From the NCBI GenBank assembly GCA_024234055.1, contig JACKOW010000015.1:49367-113366 (forward strand): a stretch of DNA of 64,000 nucleotides. Reading direction: 5' to 3'. How positions within the stretch are numbered: the stretch's first letter is position 1; each line of letters begins with the position of its first letter. The stretch is from Rhodanobacteraceae bacterium. GTDB taxonomy: Bacteria; Pseudomonadota; Gammaproteobacteria; Xanthomonadales; SZUA-5. Of the stretch, positions 46,445-54,998 are shown piece by piece. The notes beneath the pieces are model-generated. The model had not been told where the DNA came from. It ran no database searches and saw nothing but the letters and a program-made list of their open reading frames with translations. The position numbers were made by a program, and so were the translations under genes.

Positions 46445-48260
46445 TCATGCCGCTTGCGCCGCCAGGCGCTGCAGGCGCTCGTGGATGGCGCGGACGATGA
46501 AGCGGGCGGTGATCGGGGTGCCGTCGTAGTGCAGGATCGGCTGCACCCGGGCCGGATCGATCTCGAATTCGTTGATGACCAGGCTGCGCAGTTGGGCGTC
46601 GCGGTTCTGCTCGACCCAGAAAGACCTGATCGTGTGAGAGGATGAATTCGCGCACCGATTCCGGGAAGGAAAGGCGCGGATGCGCATCAGGTCCAGGGGC
46701 CACGCCGTGCAGTGGCGAGGCGTTCGGCGGCTTCGCGCATGGCCGGGCTGGTGGAGCCGTAGTACAGCACGCCGATACAGGTGGGTCGGCCGCGCGGCTG
46801 GTGTCAATACCGGCTGCGGCACCAACGACTTGGCGGTCTCTCCCATTTCCGCACCAGCCGGTGCACGTTCTCCAGATAGTCCTCGCCGCGCTCGGGTAGC
46901 GGGCGTCGGAGTTCTTGGTGGTGCCGCGGGTGAAGAAGGCGCCGCGGCTCGGATGGGTGCCTGGGTAGGTGCGGAAAGGGATGCCGTCACCATCGACATC
47001 ACGGTAACGGCCAAAGAAGGTGCCGGCTTCGAGGCTGTCGTAGTCCATGACCTTGCCGCGATCGAGTTGTCGATCCGGCGCCCACTGGAAAGGCGCGCAC
47101 AGGCGCTGGTTCATGCCGATATCGAGATCGAGCATGACGAAGATCGGCCCCTGCAGGCGATCGGCCAGATCCAGCGCGGTGGCCGAGTGCTCGAAGCTCT
47201 CGGCCGGGTCCTCCGGGAACAGCAGTACATGCCGGGTATCGCCATGCGAGGCATAGGCACAGGCCAGCACGTCGGCCTGCTGGGTGCGGGTGGGCATGCC
47301 AGTGGACGGGCCGCCGCGCTGCACGTTGATGATGGTCGACGGAATCTCGGCGAAGTGCGACAGGCCGATGAACTCGGTCATCAGCGACACGCCCAGGCCG
47401 CTGGTGCAGGTGAAGGCGCGGGCGCCATTCCAGCCGGCGCCGATGACCATGCCGATGGACGCGATCTCGTCCTCGGCCTGGACGATGGCGTAGCGGCGCT
47501 TGCCATCGGCGTCGGTGCGGAACTGGCGGCAGTATTTCTCGAAGGCCTCGGCCACCGAGGTCGAGGGCGTGATCGGGTACCAGGCGCAGACCGTGGCGCC
47601 GCCGTACACGCAGCCCAGACCGGCAGCCGAATTGCCGTCGATGAAGATGCGATCGCCGACCTGATCGGCGCGCTTCACGGTCAAGCCGATGGGATGGCTG
47701 AGATTGTCGCTGGCCCATTGCCGGCCTAGCCTGAAGGCGTCGACATTGGGCTGCGCCAGTTGCGGCTTGCCGCGATATTGCTCGGCCAGCAGGGTTTCGA
47801 TGACTTCGGGTTCGATGCTCAGCAACACCGACAGGCCGCCGAGATAAAGCACATTCTTCAGCAGCTGTCGCTGGCGCGGATCGTCGTAGTGTTTCACGCA
47901 CAAACCGGTGAGCGGCATGCCGATGACCGTGATGTCCTCACGAAAAGCCGCAGCCGGCAGCGCTTTGGTCGAATCGTAGAACAGATATCCGCCCGACTCG
48001 ATCTCGGCGATGTCGCCGGCCCAGGTCTGCGGATTCATCGCCACCATCAGGTCGACACCGCCACGTCGGCCCAGATGACCGGCCTCACTCACCCGGACCT
48101 CATACCAGGTCGGCAAGCCCTGGATGTTCGACGGAAAGATGTTGCGCGGACTCACCGGCACACCCATGCGCAGGATGGCCTTGGCAAACAGCTCATTGGC
48201 CGACGCCGAGCCCGAGCCATTGACGTTGGCGAACTTGATGACGAAGTCGTTTGTGGCCAT
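46445..48260 (-). pseudogene. korA: 2-oxoacid:ferredoxin oxidoreductase alpha subunit (KorA), with several frameshifts
   Basis: The frame from ATG 48260 (MATNDFVIKFANVNGSGS) is good for about 455 residues: an N-terminal gamma-type domain followed by the alpha domain (ITPSTSVAEAFEKYCR, QAEDEIASIGMVIGAGWNG). After DARYP (~46894) the family sequence hops between frames: YLENVHRLVRKW, AKSLVPQPVLTPAARP, GVLYYGSTSPAMREAAERLA, LDLMRIRAFP, ESVREFILSHDQVF, VEQNRDAQLRSLVINEFEID, ending at 46445. That is about six one-base shifts in 330 bp. Localised sequencing error is as likely as decay, because korB and the flavoprotein are intact. Confidence 0.8.
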
Positions 48261-48319
48261 TAGGGGCATGCGTTGCTCCACGTGAGTGGCTGTTGGCTGG
48301 GCGCTGAAAGAGCGTTCTT

Positions 48320-48511
48320 GTCCGCAAAGGACGCAAAGGACGCAAAGTAGAGCAAGCGCAATTTCTCAGAGCTGTTCAATCGTGCAAGTGCCAACGAGTC
48401 GGTGCGGCAGCGCTGCACGGGTTTGCAGACCCGTCGGATCGATTCCGGCGCATCTGTCGAAAACAGATCAAGCATTTGCTTCTCTTCGCGTCCTTTGCGT
48501 CCTTCGCGGAC
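48320..48511. repeat. Inverted 9-mer iteron element, copy 1
   Basis: Left arm 48320-48347: GTCCGCAAAGGACGCAAAGG... (unit GGACGCAAA). Right arm about 48484-48511: CTTCGCGTCCTTTGCGTCC..., its inverse. The ~130-bp centre has no gene. It lies inside the kor operon between the flavoprotein and korA. The same arms occur at 56154-56294. Confidence 0.8.
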
Positions 48512-48528
48512 AAACTCTTTTGCTCCGG

Positions 48529-50349
48529 TCACGCCGCCGCCCTCAGCCCCGAGCGACACCCCGGCCCGGCGTGCGTCATCTCCAGCAGGAACTTCTGCAT
48601 GTCCCAGGCGCCGGTGGGGCAGCGTTCGGCGCAGAGGCCGCAGTGCAGGCACAGGTCCTCGTCCTTGACCATGGCGCGGCCGGTCTTGAGGCCGTCGGCG
48701 ACGTACAGATCCTGGGTCAGGTTCAGCGCCGGCGCGGTCAGGCGCTGGCGCAGTTCGGATTCCTCGGCGTTGGCGACAAAGCTGATGCAGTCCATCGGGC
48801 AGATGTCGACGCAGGCATCGCACTCGATGCACTTGTTGAGCGTGAACACGGTCTGCACGTCGCAGTTCAGGCAACGCTCGGCTTCCTTGAAAGCCAGCAC
48901 CGGATCAAAGCCAAGCTCGACCTCGGTGCTGATGCTGTTCAGGGTGATTTCCGCCGGCGCCCACGGCACCTTGTTGCGGGCGGCGTTGGTGATGTCGTTG
49001 TCGTAGCTCCACTCGTGGATGCCCATCTTCTGCGAGATCATCACCGTGGCCGGCAAGGGGCGCTGGGCAATGTCCTCACCGCTGAGCATTTTGTCGATGC
49101 TGACCGCAGCCTCGTGGCCATGGGCGACGGCCCAGATGATGTTCTTGGGGCCGAAGGCGGCATCGCCACCGAAGAACACGTTTGGCAATGTCGACTGATG
49201 GGTGCGCTCGTCCAGCTTGGGCAGGCCCCAGCGGTCGAATTCGATGCCCAGATCCTGCTCGATCCAGGGAAAGGCATTCTCCTGCCCGACGGCGATCAGC
49301 ACTTCGTCGCAGCCGATCTCGACATCGGGCTCGCCGCTGGGCAGCAGCTGGCGCCGGCCATTGGCATCGATCTCGGGCCTGACCTGCTGGAAGCGCATGC
49401 CGGTCAGGCGCCCGTCCTGATGCAGAAAAGCCAGCGGCACCAGATAGTTGCGGATCGGAATGCCCTCGTGCTGGGCATCCTCCTTTTCCCAGGGCGAGGC
49501 TTTCATCTCCTCGAAACCCGAGCGCACCACCACGGTCACTTCCTTGCCGCCCAGACGCCGGGCGGAACGGCAACAATCCATCGCCGTGTTGCCGCCACCG
49601 AGCACGATCACGCGCTCGCCCACGGCGCTGACATGCCCGAAGGACACCGAGGCCAGCCAGTCGATGCCGATATGGATATGGGCTGCGGCTTCGCTGCGGC
49701 CCGGCAATTGCAGATCGCGCCCGCGCGGCGCGCCGCAGCCGACGAACACCGCGTCGTAGCCTTCAGCCAGCAGTGCACGCATGGACTCGATGCGCTGTCC
49801 GCTGCGGAATTCGGCACCGAGATCGAGGCAATAACCGACCTCTTCATCGATCACCGATTCGGGCAGTCGGAAGCGCGGGATCTGGCTGCGAATGAAGCCG
49901 CCAGCCTTGGCCTCGCCATCGAAGACGATCACCTCGTAGCCCAGCGGCGACAGATCGCGGGCCACGGTCAGCGAGGCCGGGCCGGCGCCCACGCAGGCCA
50001 CGCGCTTGCCGTTCTTGCGGGCTGCCGGTTTGGGCATGCGCTCGGCGACATCGCCCTTGTTGTCGGCAGCGACGCGCTTCAAGCGACAGATGGCCACCGG
50101 CTCCGGCGTGTGTCCGGAGCTTTCCTCGACCCGACCGCGTCTGCAGGCCGGTTCGCAGGGACGATCGCAGGTGCGTCCGAGCACGCCCGGGAACACATTC
50201 GATTTCCAGTTGACCATGTAGGCGTCGGCATGACGCCCGGCAGCAATCAGGCGGATGTACTCGGGTACCGGCGTGTGCGCCGGACAAGCCCATTGGCAAT
50301 CGACCACCTTGTGAAAGTAGTCCGGTTGACGGATATCCGTCGACTGCAT
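48529..50349 (-). CDS. GltD-like FAD/NAD(P) oxidoreductase with additional 4Fe-4S domains
   Basis: 606 aa. N-terminal Fe-S domain (CQWACPAHTPVPEYIRLI; CDRPCEPACRR), two nucleotide-binding folds (GAGPASLTVARDL; VLGGGNTAMDCCRSA), and two C-terminal ferredoxin clusters (CIECDACVDICPMDC; CLHCGLCAERCP). It resembles the small subunit of glutamate synthase but lacks a gltB partner; next to korA/korB it most likely passes electrons between the oxidoreductase and NAD(P)H or a quinone/ferredoxin. First gene of the operon on this strand. Confidence 0.85.
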   Translation of the reverse strand: MQSTDIRQPDYFHKVVDCQWACPAHTPVPEYIRLIAAGRHADAYMVNWKSNVFPGVLGRTCDRPCEPACRRGRVEESSGHTPEPVAICRLKRVAADNKGDVAERMPKPAARKNGKRVACVGAGPASLTVARDLSPLGYEVIVFDGEAKAGGFIRSQIPRFRLPESVIDEEVGYCLDLGAEFRSGQRIESMRALLAEGYDAVFVGCGAPRGRDLQLPGRSEAAAHIHIGIDWLASVSFGHVSAVGERVIVLGGGNTAMDCCRSARRLGGKEVTVVVRSGFEEMKASPWEKEDAQHEGIPIRNYLVPLAFLHQDGRLTGMRFQQVRPEIDANGRRQLLPSGEPDVEIGCDEVLIAVGQENAFPWIEQDLGIEFDRWGLPKLDERTHQSTLPNVFFGGDAAFGPKNIIWAVAHGHEAAVSIDKMLSGEDIAQRPLPATVMISQKMGIHEWSYDNDITNAARNKVPWAPAEITLNSISTEVELGFDPVLAFKEAERCLNCDVQTVFTLNKCIECDACVDICPMDCISFVANAEESELRQRLTAPALNLTQDLYVADGLKTGRAMVKDEDLCLHCGLCAERCPTGAWDMQKFLLEMTHAGPGCRSGLRAAA

Positions 50350-50453
50350 CGCGACCTCCCTCCAGGTCCGGGCTTGCGCCCTGCAATGGGCCGCGAGTCT
50401 ACTCCGATCGCCAGCAAATTTTGGTGATCAGCACCTGAGCATGGCCATGGACA

Positions 50454-50870
50454 TCAGTAGTAGGTCATCGCTGCCGAGTTGAGCAGACCCACGGTGATCG
50501 AACTGGCGGCCACAAAGGTGCCGGCGGCCTGCTCGCCGCGGGCGATGCGATCAGGCAGCCCACTCAGCACCAGACGCAACAGCAGAAAAGTGCAGATCTG
50601 CACGATCAGCGCCACCAGACCCCACAGTGCGCAATCGACCAGACCGATGGCATTGGTGATGGCGCCATGCAGCGGCAGGGCAAATCCCAGCAGCGATCCA
50701 CCCAAGGCCGTCGCCGCGGCATTGTTGTTCAGCCGGATCAGGGTGAATTCGCGTTGAGGCGTCAGCTGCGTGTAGATCAGCAGATAGAGCAGCGTCAGCC
50801 CGACAGCCAGACCGAAGTAGGCCAGAAACATGGGCAAGCCCTGCATCGAGGTTTCGGCTGAATGCCACAT
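50454..50870 (-). CDS. DUF350 family membrane protein
   Basis: 138 aa with four membrane helices: about 12-33, 53-73, 76-102, 117-137. LLYLLIYTQLTPQREFTLIRLNNNAAA and FVAASSITVGLLNSAAMTYY are typical of DUF350. Function unknown in the family; members often sit with potassium/ion channel or envelope genes. ATG at 50870; a second ATG at residue 14 is possible. Confidence 0.8.
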   Translation of the reverse strand: MWHSAETSMQGLPMFLAYFGLAVGLTLLYLLIYTQLTPQREFTLIRLNNNAAATALGGSLLGFALPLHGAITNAIGLVDCALWGLVALIVQICTFLLLRLVLSGLPDRIARGEQAAGTFVAASSITVGLLNSAAMTYY

Positions 50871-51222
50871 CTGCCACTCCGCGCTGCTGCGATGGCTGGG
50901 GAGGATAGCGGCGGGGCAGGGGAAACGGGGCACGGGGCACGGGCTTCTGCAACAAGTGAGGTAGCGCGGCTCCGGCGCGCGGCGAATCGGGTTGTACGTC
51001 AGGGTTGTTCGCGCCGGCGGCCGCGGCTTGGCCTTGGTGGGTCCAGACTTGTCTGGACGCTTCTCCATCACCCTGCCAACAGCGTCCAGACAAGTCTGAA
51101 CCCACAAGAGCCCGAAACCCTTAGCCTTTCCCCGTGCCCCGTGCCCCGTGCCCCGTGCCCCGTGCCCCGTGCCCCGTGCCCCGTGCCCCGTGCCCTCATG
51201 CCCTCGCGCTAGTATCCACGGC
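50871..51222. repeat. DUF350-nrtR gap: inverted heptamer arrays around GTCCAGAC palindrome pair
   Basis: Left arm 50911-50944: GGGGCAG GGGAAAC GGGGCAC GGGGCAC GGGC. Right arm 51131-51193: nine perfect CCCGTGC units. Between them GTGGGTCCAGACTTGTCTGG... (51037-51060) faces GCGTCCAGACAAGTCTGAAC... (51082-51105). The open frame from 51148 merely reads the array. Confidence 0.9.
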
Positions 51223-52146
51223 ATGCCTCGACATGCCTTGATCAGCCTGGATGCCGTCATCGTGGCCGTCACCGACGGCGCGCCGCGCGTGCTGGTGGTG
51301 ACCGATGCTGGCGTCGATGTCTTGCCTTCGGGCCCGCTGGATCTGGATGCCCATCCCACGCTGGAGCGCGGCATGCGTGCCTGGGTGGCGCAGCAGACCG
51401 GCCTGGCGCTGGGCTATGTCGAGCAGCTTTACACCTTCGGCGATCGGTTCCGCGATCCGCGCGAGGCCTCCGGCGGACCGCGGGTCATCTCGGCAGCCTA
51501 TCTGGCGCTGGTGCGCGAAGGCCGGCTGGCGCCGGGTTTCGAAGCGGCCTGGGCGGATTGGTATGGTTTTCTGCCGTGGGAAGACTGGCGCCAGGGGCGT
51601 CCGGCCCTGATCGATCAGCGCCTGCTGCCCTTGTTGGCCGCATGGACCGAAGCCCATCCCGAGCATCAGGAGCGGGCGCGCCAGTGCTTCGGGCTGGATG
51701 GCCGTCCCTGGGATCCCGAGCGGTCGCTGGAGCGCTACGAGCTGCTGTGGGAGGCTGGTGCGGTACCTGAAGCGCAGCGCTCGGCACGCAAGAACACGCC
51801 GCTGGCGCCGGGCCGGGCGATGGGCCGCGATCATCGGCGCATCCTGGCCACGGCGCTGGGGCGGCTGCGTGGCAAGCTCAAGTATCGACCACTGGTGTTC
51901 GAATTGCTGCCGCAACGCTTCTCGCTGGGTCAGCTGCAACGGGTGGTCGAGGCGCTCGCCGGCCAGCCGCTGCACACCCAGAACTTCCGACGCCTGGTGG
52001 CCAACGCCGGCCTGGTCGAGCCCACCGGTCAATTGACCCATGCCACCGGCGGGCGCCCGGCAGAACTGTTCCGCTTCCGCCGCGAAGTGCTGCAGGAGCG
52101 CCCGGCGCCGGGCGTTGGCTTGCCCAAGACCGTTCGCGAAGCATGA
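51223..52146 (+). CDS. nrtR: NrtR-like transcriptional regulator (Nudix-like domain plus winged helix)
   Basis: 307 aa. The N-terminal ~150 residues are Nudix-like (ALGYVEQLYTFGDRFRDPRE, ISAAYLALVREG), but the catalytic REx2EExG box is absent, as in regulators that only sense ADP-ribose-type ligands. The C-terminal part (KLKYRPLVFELLPQRFSLGQ...NFRRLVANAGLVEPTG) is the winged-helix end. NrtR represses NAD synthesis and salvage genes; no NAD gene lies next to it, so targets must be elsewhere. ATG at 51223; the upstream frame is heptamer array. Confidence 0.75.
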   Translation: MPRHALISLDAVIVAVTDGAPRVLVVTDAGVDVLPSGPLDLDAHPTLERGMRAWVAQQTGLALGYVEQLYTFGDRFRDPREASGGPRVISAAYLALVREGRLAPGFEAAWADWYGFLPWEDWRQGRPALIDQRLLPLLAAWTEAHPEHQERARQCFGLDGRPWDPERSLERYELLWEAGAVPEAQRSARKNTPLAPGRAMGRDHRRILATALGRLRGKLKYRPLVFELLPQRFSLGQLQRVVEALAGQPLHTQNFRRLVANAGLVEPTGQLTHATGGRPAELFRFRREVLQERPAPGVGLPKTVREA

Positions 52147-52210
52147 ATGGACAGACCCGAGTTGCCCCCGAATGAACCCCGTGGTTGTGAGACTTGAGCC
52201 TCCGGGCGGG

Positions 52211-52378
52211 CTAGCAGCCTGTCGGACTTGAAAGGGATCGGCTGCAAATCCGCCTGTGCGGTCCATATTTCGCCGCTTTCTTGGGCAATAGAGGAGCTAT
52301 TGCCCTGCGAAATCGTCAAAATCTGGCCTCGCACATTCGAATTTTCGCTTCGATCTTTCAAGTCCGACAGGCTGCTAG
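52211..52378. repeat. 168-bp MITE-like element, copy 2
   Basis: Perfect terminal inverted repeats of 24 nt beginning CTAGCAGCCTGTCGGACTTG and ending with the inverse. Same length as 333-500, about nine mismatches. It sits 30 bp before the ATG of the small secreted protein. The better-preserved ends suggest it is the more recent copy. Confidence 0.9.
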
Positions 52379-52408
52379 ACTCCACGGCTTTGATTGCGGG
52401 ACTCTCCC

Positions 52409-52921
52409 ATGCGACGTGTGCTGTTTGCCCTGATGTTGTGCTGCATCGCCTCGCTGGCGCTGGCCCAGAGCCAGAGCTTCTCCTCGCTGGAGGAGCGCAT
52501 GACAGCCAAGGATTTTCGTGAAGCCGGTCTCGACAAGCTGAGCGACGCGGAACTCGCGGCGCTGAATGCCTGGATCGAGCGCAATGTGCGTCTGGCTGAT
52601 CCCGCGGTGGCCGCGGCGGTGGCCAGTGGCCAGCTGCCGGCAGCGGGAACGGCTGCGCCGGCTGCTGCTCAGGATCGGGTCGGGTTCGAGAACGAGCGCC
52701 GTGAGGAATTCACCAGCAGCATCGCCGGCACCTTCAAGGGCTGGTACGGCAAGACAGTTTTCGAACTCGAGAACGGTCAGGTCTGGCAGCAGGTGGAAGA
52801 CGATCGCTATCCGATGACGGTCGAGAATCCCACGGTCCGGATCACCCCGGGCGCCTTCGGCTCCTGGCGCCTGAAGGTCGACGGCTTCAACCGGACCACA
52901 CTGATCAAGCGCATTCGTTGA
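52409..52921 (+). CDS. Small secreted protein of unknown function
   Basis: 170 aa with a signal peptide (MRRVLFALMLCCIASLALAQ). FREAGLDKLSDAELAALNAWI near the N-terminus is a helical segment seen in other xanthomonad exported proteins; the C-terminus (VFELENGQVWQQVEDDRYPM...GSWRLKVDG) looks like a small beta domain. No catalytic motif. No SD is obvious before the ATG; the MITE copy ends 30 nt upstream. Confidence 0.7.
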   Translation: MRRVLFALMLCCIASLALAQSQSFSSLEERMTAKDFREAGLDKLSDAELAALNAWIERNVRLADPAVAAAVASGQLPAAGTAAPAAAQDRVGFENERREEFTSSIAGTFKGWYGKTVFELENGQVWQQVEDDRYPMTVENPTVRITPGAFGSWRLKVDGFNRTTLIKRIR

Positions 52922-53005
52922 ACGAAGCCCGAACCGGGGCGTGGCGTCTCGCGCCGCGCCGCTGGCTGTGGATCGAGAACTGGCTGAGATGACCAATACA
53001 AGCCG

Positions 53006-54286
53006 ATGAAAATTCTGGTAGTGGGTAGCGGCGGCCGTGAACATGCGCTGGCCTGGCGCATTCGACAGTCGCCTCGGGTGCGCGAGATCCTGGTGGCGCC
53101 GGGCAACGCCGGTACGGCGCTGGAACCAGGCATGCGCAACATGCCGGTGGCCGCGAACGATATCGAAGGCCTGGTGGCGCTGGCTCGGCGTGAAGCCGTG
53201 GACCTGACGGTCATCGGACCCGAAGGTCCGCTGTCGCTGGGTGTGGTCGATGCCTTTCAGGCGGCGGGACTACGCTGCTTCGGCCCCACCCGCGCGGCCG
53301 CTCAACTGGAATCGTCCAAGGCCTTTACCAAGCATTTTCTGGCGCGCCATGCCATTCCAACCGCCGCCTATGCGGTATTCACTGAACTGGATTCGGCCCT
53401 GGCCTATGTGCGCGAGCGCGGCGCGCCGATCGTGATCAAGGCCGATGGCCTGGCGGCCGGCAAGGGCGTGGTCGTGGCGATGACCCTGGAGCAGGCCGAA
53501 GTCGCCCTCAGCGACATGCTCGACGGCGGCTCGCTCGGCGCCGCCGGCAGTCGCGTGGTCATCGAGGAATTTCTCGAGGGTGAGGAAGCCAGCTACATCG
53601 TTATCGCAGCCGGCGACCAGTATCTGGCGATGGCCACCTCGCAGGATCACAAGCGCCGCGACGATGGCGATCAGGGGCCGAATACCGGCGGCATGGGCGC
53701 CTATTCGCCAGCGCCGGTCGTGACCCGTGACGTCGATGCTCAGATCCGGCGCACCATCATCGAGCCGACGCTGGCAGCGATGCGCAAGGAAGGTCATCCC
53801 TTCACTGGATTCCTGTACGCGGGGCTGATGATCGATGCCCAGGGCGGCGTCAAGGTCATCGAGTACAACGTCCGTTTTGGCGATCCGGAAACGCAGCCGA
53901 TCATGCTCAGGCTCAAGAGCGATCTGGTGGACCTGATCGAAGCCGCGCTCGACCAGCGCCTGGACAAGGTCGATTGCCAGTGGGATCCACGCCCGGCCAT
54001 CGGCGTGGTGCTGGCGGCCGAAGGCTATCCGGCCAATCCGCGCAAGGGCGATCCCATCGAGGGTCTGTCGGTGACTCAGGTGCAAGGCGTCAAGGTGTTC
54101 CATGCCGGTACCCGACTGGTGGATGGCGAGCCGACCACCGACGGTGGTCGAGTGCTCACCGTCTGCGCGCTCGGCGACGATCTGGCAGCGGCTCGACGCT
54201 ACGCCTATCAGCGCGCCGACAGCATCAGCTGGCCGGGCATGTTCTACCGCACCGACATCGGCGCGCGGGGGCTGCAACCGCGGTGA
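53006..54286 (+). CDS. purD: Phosphoribosylamine-glycine ligase
   Basis: 426 aa ATP-grasp enzyme, second step of de novo purine synthesis. VVGSGGREHALAW at 5-17, FGPTRAAAQLESSK, KADGLAAGKGVVVA and VIEYNVRFGDPETQ are all family motifs. The HIT gene overlaps its stop. purH is not beside it here. Confidence 0.97.
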   Translation: MKILVVGSGGREHALAWRIRQSPRVREILVAPGNAGTALEPGMRNMPVAANDIEGLVALARREAVDLTVIGPEGPLSLGVVDAFQAAGLRCFGPTRAAAQLESSKAFTKHFLARHAIPTAAYAVFTELDSALAYVRERGAPIVIKADGLAAGKGVVVAMTLEQAEVALSDMLDGGSLGAAGSRVVIEEFLEGEEASYIVIAAGDQYLAMATSQDHKRRDDGDQGPNTGGMGAYSPAPVVTRDVDAQIRRTIIEPTLAAMRKEGHPFTGFLYAGLMIDAQGGVKVIEYNVRFGDPETQPIMLRLKSDLVDLIEAALDQRLDKVDCQWDPRPAIGVVLAAEGYPANPRKGDPIEGLSVTQVQGVKVFHAGTRLVDGEPTTDGGRVLTVCALGDDLAAARRYAYQRADSISWPGMFYRTDIGARGLQPR

Positions 54287-54705
54287 GCGCAGAAGGCTGC
54301 GTATTCTGTGACATTGCCGCTGGCCGCGCGCCAGCAAGCATCGTTTTTGCCGATGAACTGACGCTCGCCTTTGTCGATCTGCGGCAGTTCCACCCGGGCC
54401 ACATGCTCGTAATCCCCAGGGCGCATCTCAACGATGTTCGGGAATTGGACGAGCGCGTCGGATCAGCGGTGATGGCCAGTGTGGCCCGTATCACTCGGGC
54501 GGTCGCGCAGGTATTTCCGAATGATGGACTGAGCCTCTGGCATTCCATTGGCCCGTCCGCCTTCCAGGAAGTGCCACATCTGCACATCCACATTCATCCT
54601 CGGCTGCCCGACGATGGTTTTCTGCGTGTCTACCCGCAGGAACCGGTGAGCGCCCACGCCGATCTCCGCGAGGACTATGCGCGGCGCCTACGCGCTGCAC
54701 TGTAG
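54283..54705 (+). CDS. HIT family (histidine triad) hydrolase
   Basis: 140 aa. CVFCDIAAGRAPASIVFADE is the family N-terminus and HLHIHIH the triad, in a HINT/Fhit-type nucleoside phosphate hydrolase. GTG at 54283 overlaps the purD stop (GTGA), so it is coupled to purD. Substrate not predictable. Confidence 0.88.
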   Translation: MSAEGCVFCDIAAGRAPASIVFADELTLAFVDLRQFHPGHMLVIPRAHLNDVRELDERVGSAVMASVARITRAVAQVFPNDGLSLWHSIGPSAFQEVPHLHIHIHPRLPDDGFLRVYPQEPVSAHADLREDYARRLRAAL

Positions 54706-54998
54706 GCGCCAGCGCGACTTTGCGCGGCGCATGCACCCTTCGTTGTAGGCTGTGTTTGAGGGCGTCTGATTCGAATCGACCGTCTGGAGCCACCCGCGTC
54801 AGCCGGTGGTTGCGCAAGGGCGACGAACTGGCGTCATTGCGACCCCGGGCTTGATCCGGGGGAAGCAATCCAGCTGCCTTCGCGCGTCCCTGGATTGCTT
54901 CGTCGCTGCGCTTCTCGCAATGACGCCGTTCCCACAACACGCCGGCTTTCGGCTTTTCCTTTTTCCCTTTTCCTTCTTCCATTTTCCCCAAGAGCCCA
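54706..54998. repeat. HIT-ribB gap: palindromic CATTGCGA element and pyrimidine heptamers
   Basis: GGCGTCATTGCGA (54830-54842) and TCGCAATGACGCC (54915-54927) are exact inverses, as are GAAGCAATCCAG (54862-54873) and CTGGATTGCTTC (54890-54901), with CCCCGG/CCGGGG inside. Then five 7-nt pyrimidine units, TTTTCCT TTTTCCC... (54954-54988), end 10 nt before the ribB ATG. No FMN riboswitch consensus seen. Confidence 0.8.

Noticed and set aside
51148..51222. N-terminal extension of the NrtR-like protein through the CCCGTGC array
   Set aside because: It only translates the heptamer as repeating PRAPCPV; the family-like start is the ATG at 51223.
54706..54998. FMN riboswitch before ribB
   Set aside because: No match to the conserved RFN core; the region is palindromic repeats and a pyrimidine heptamer run.
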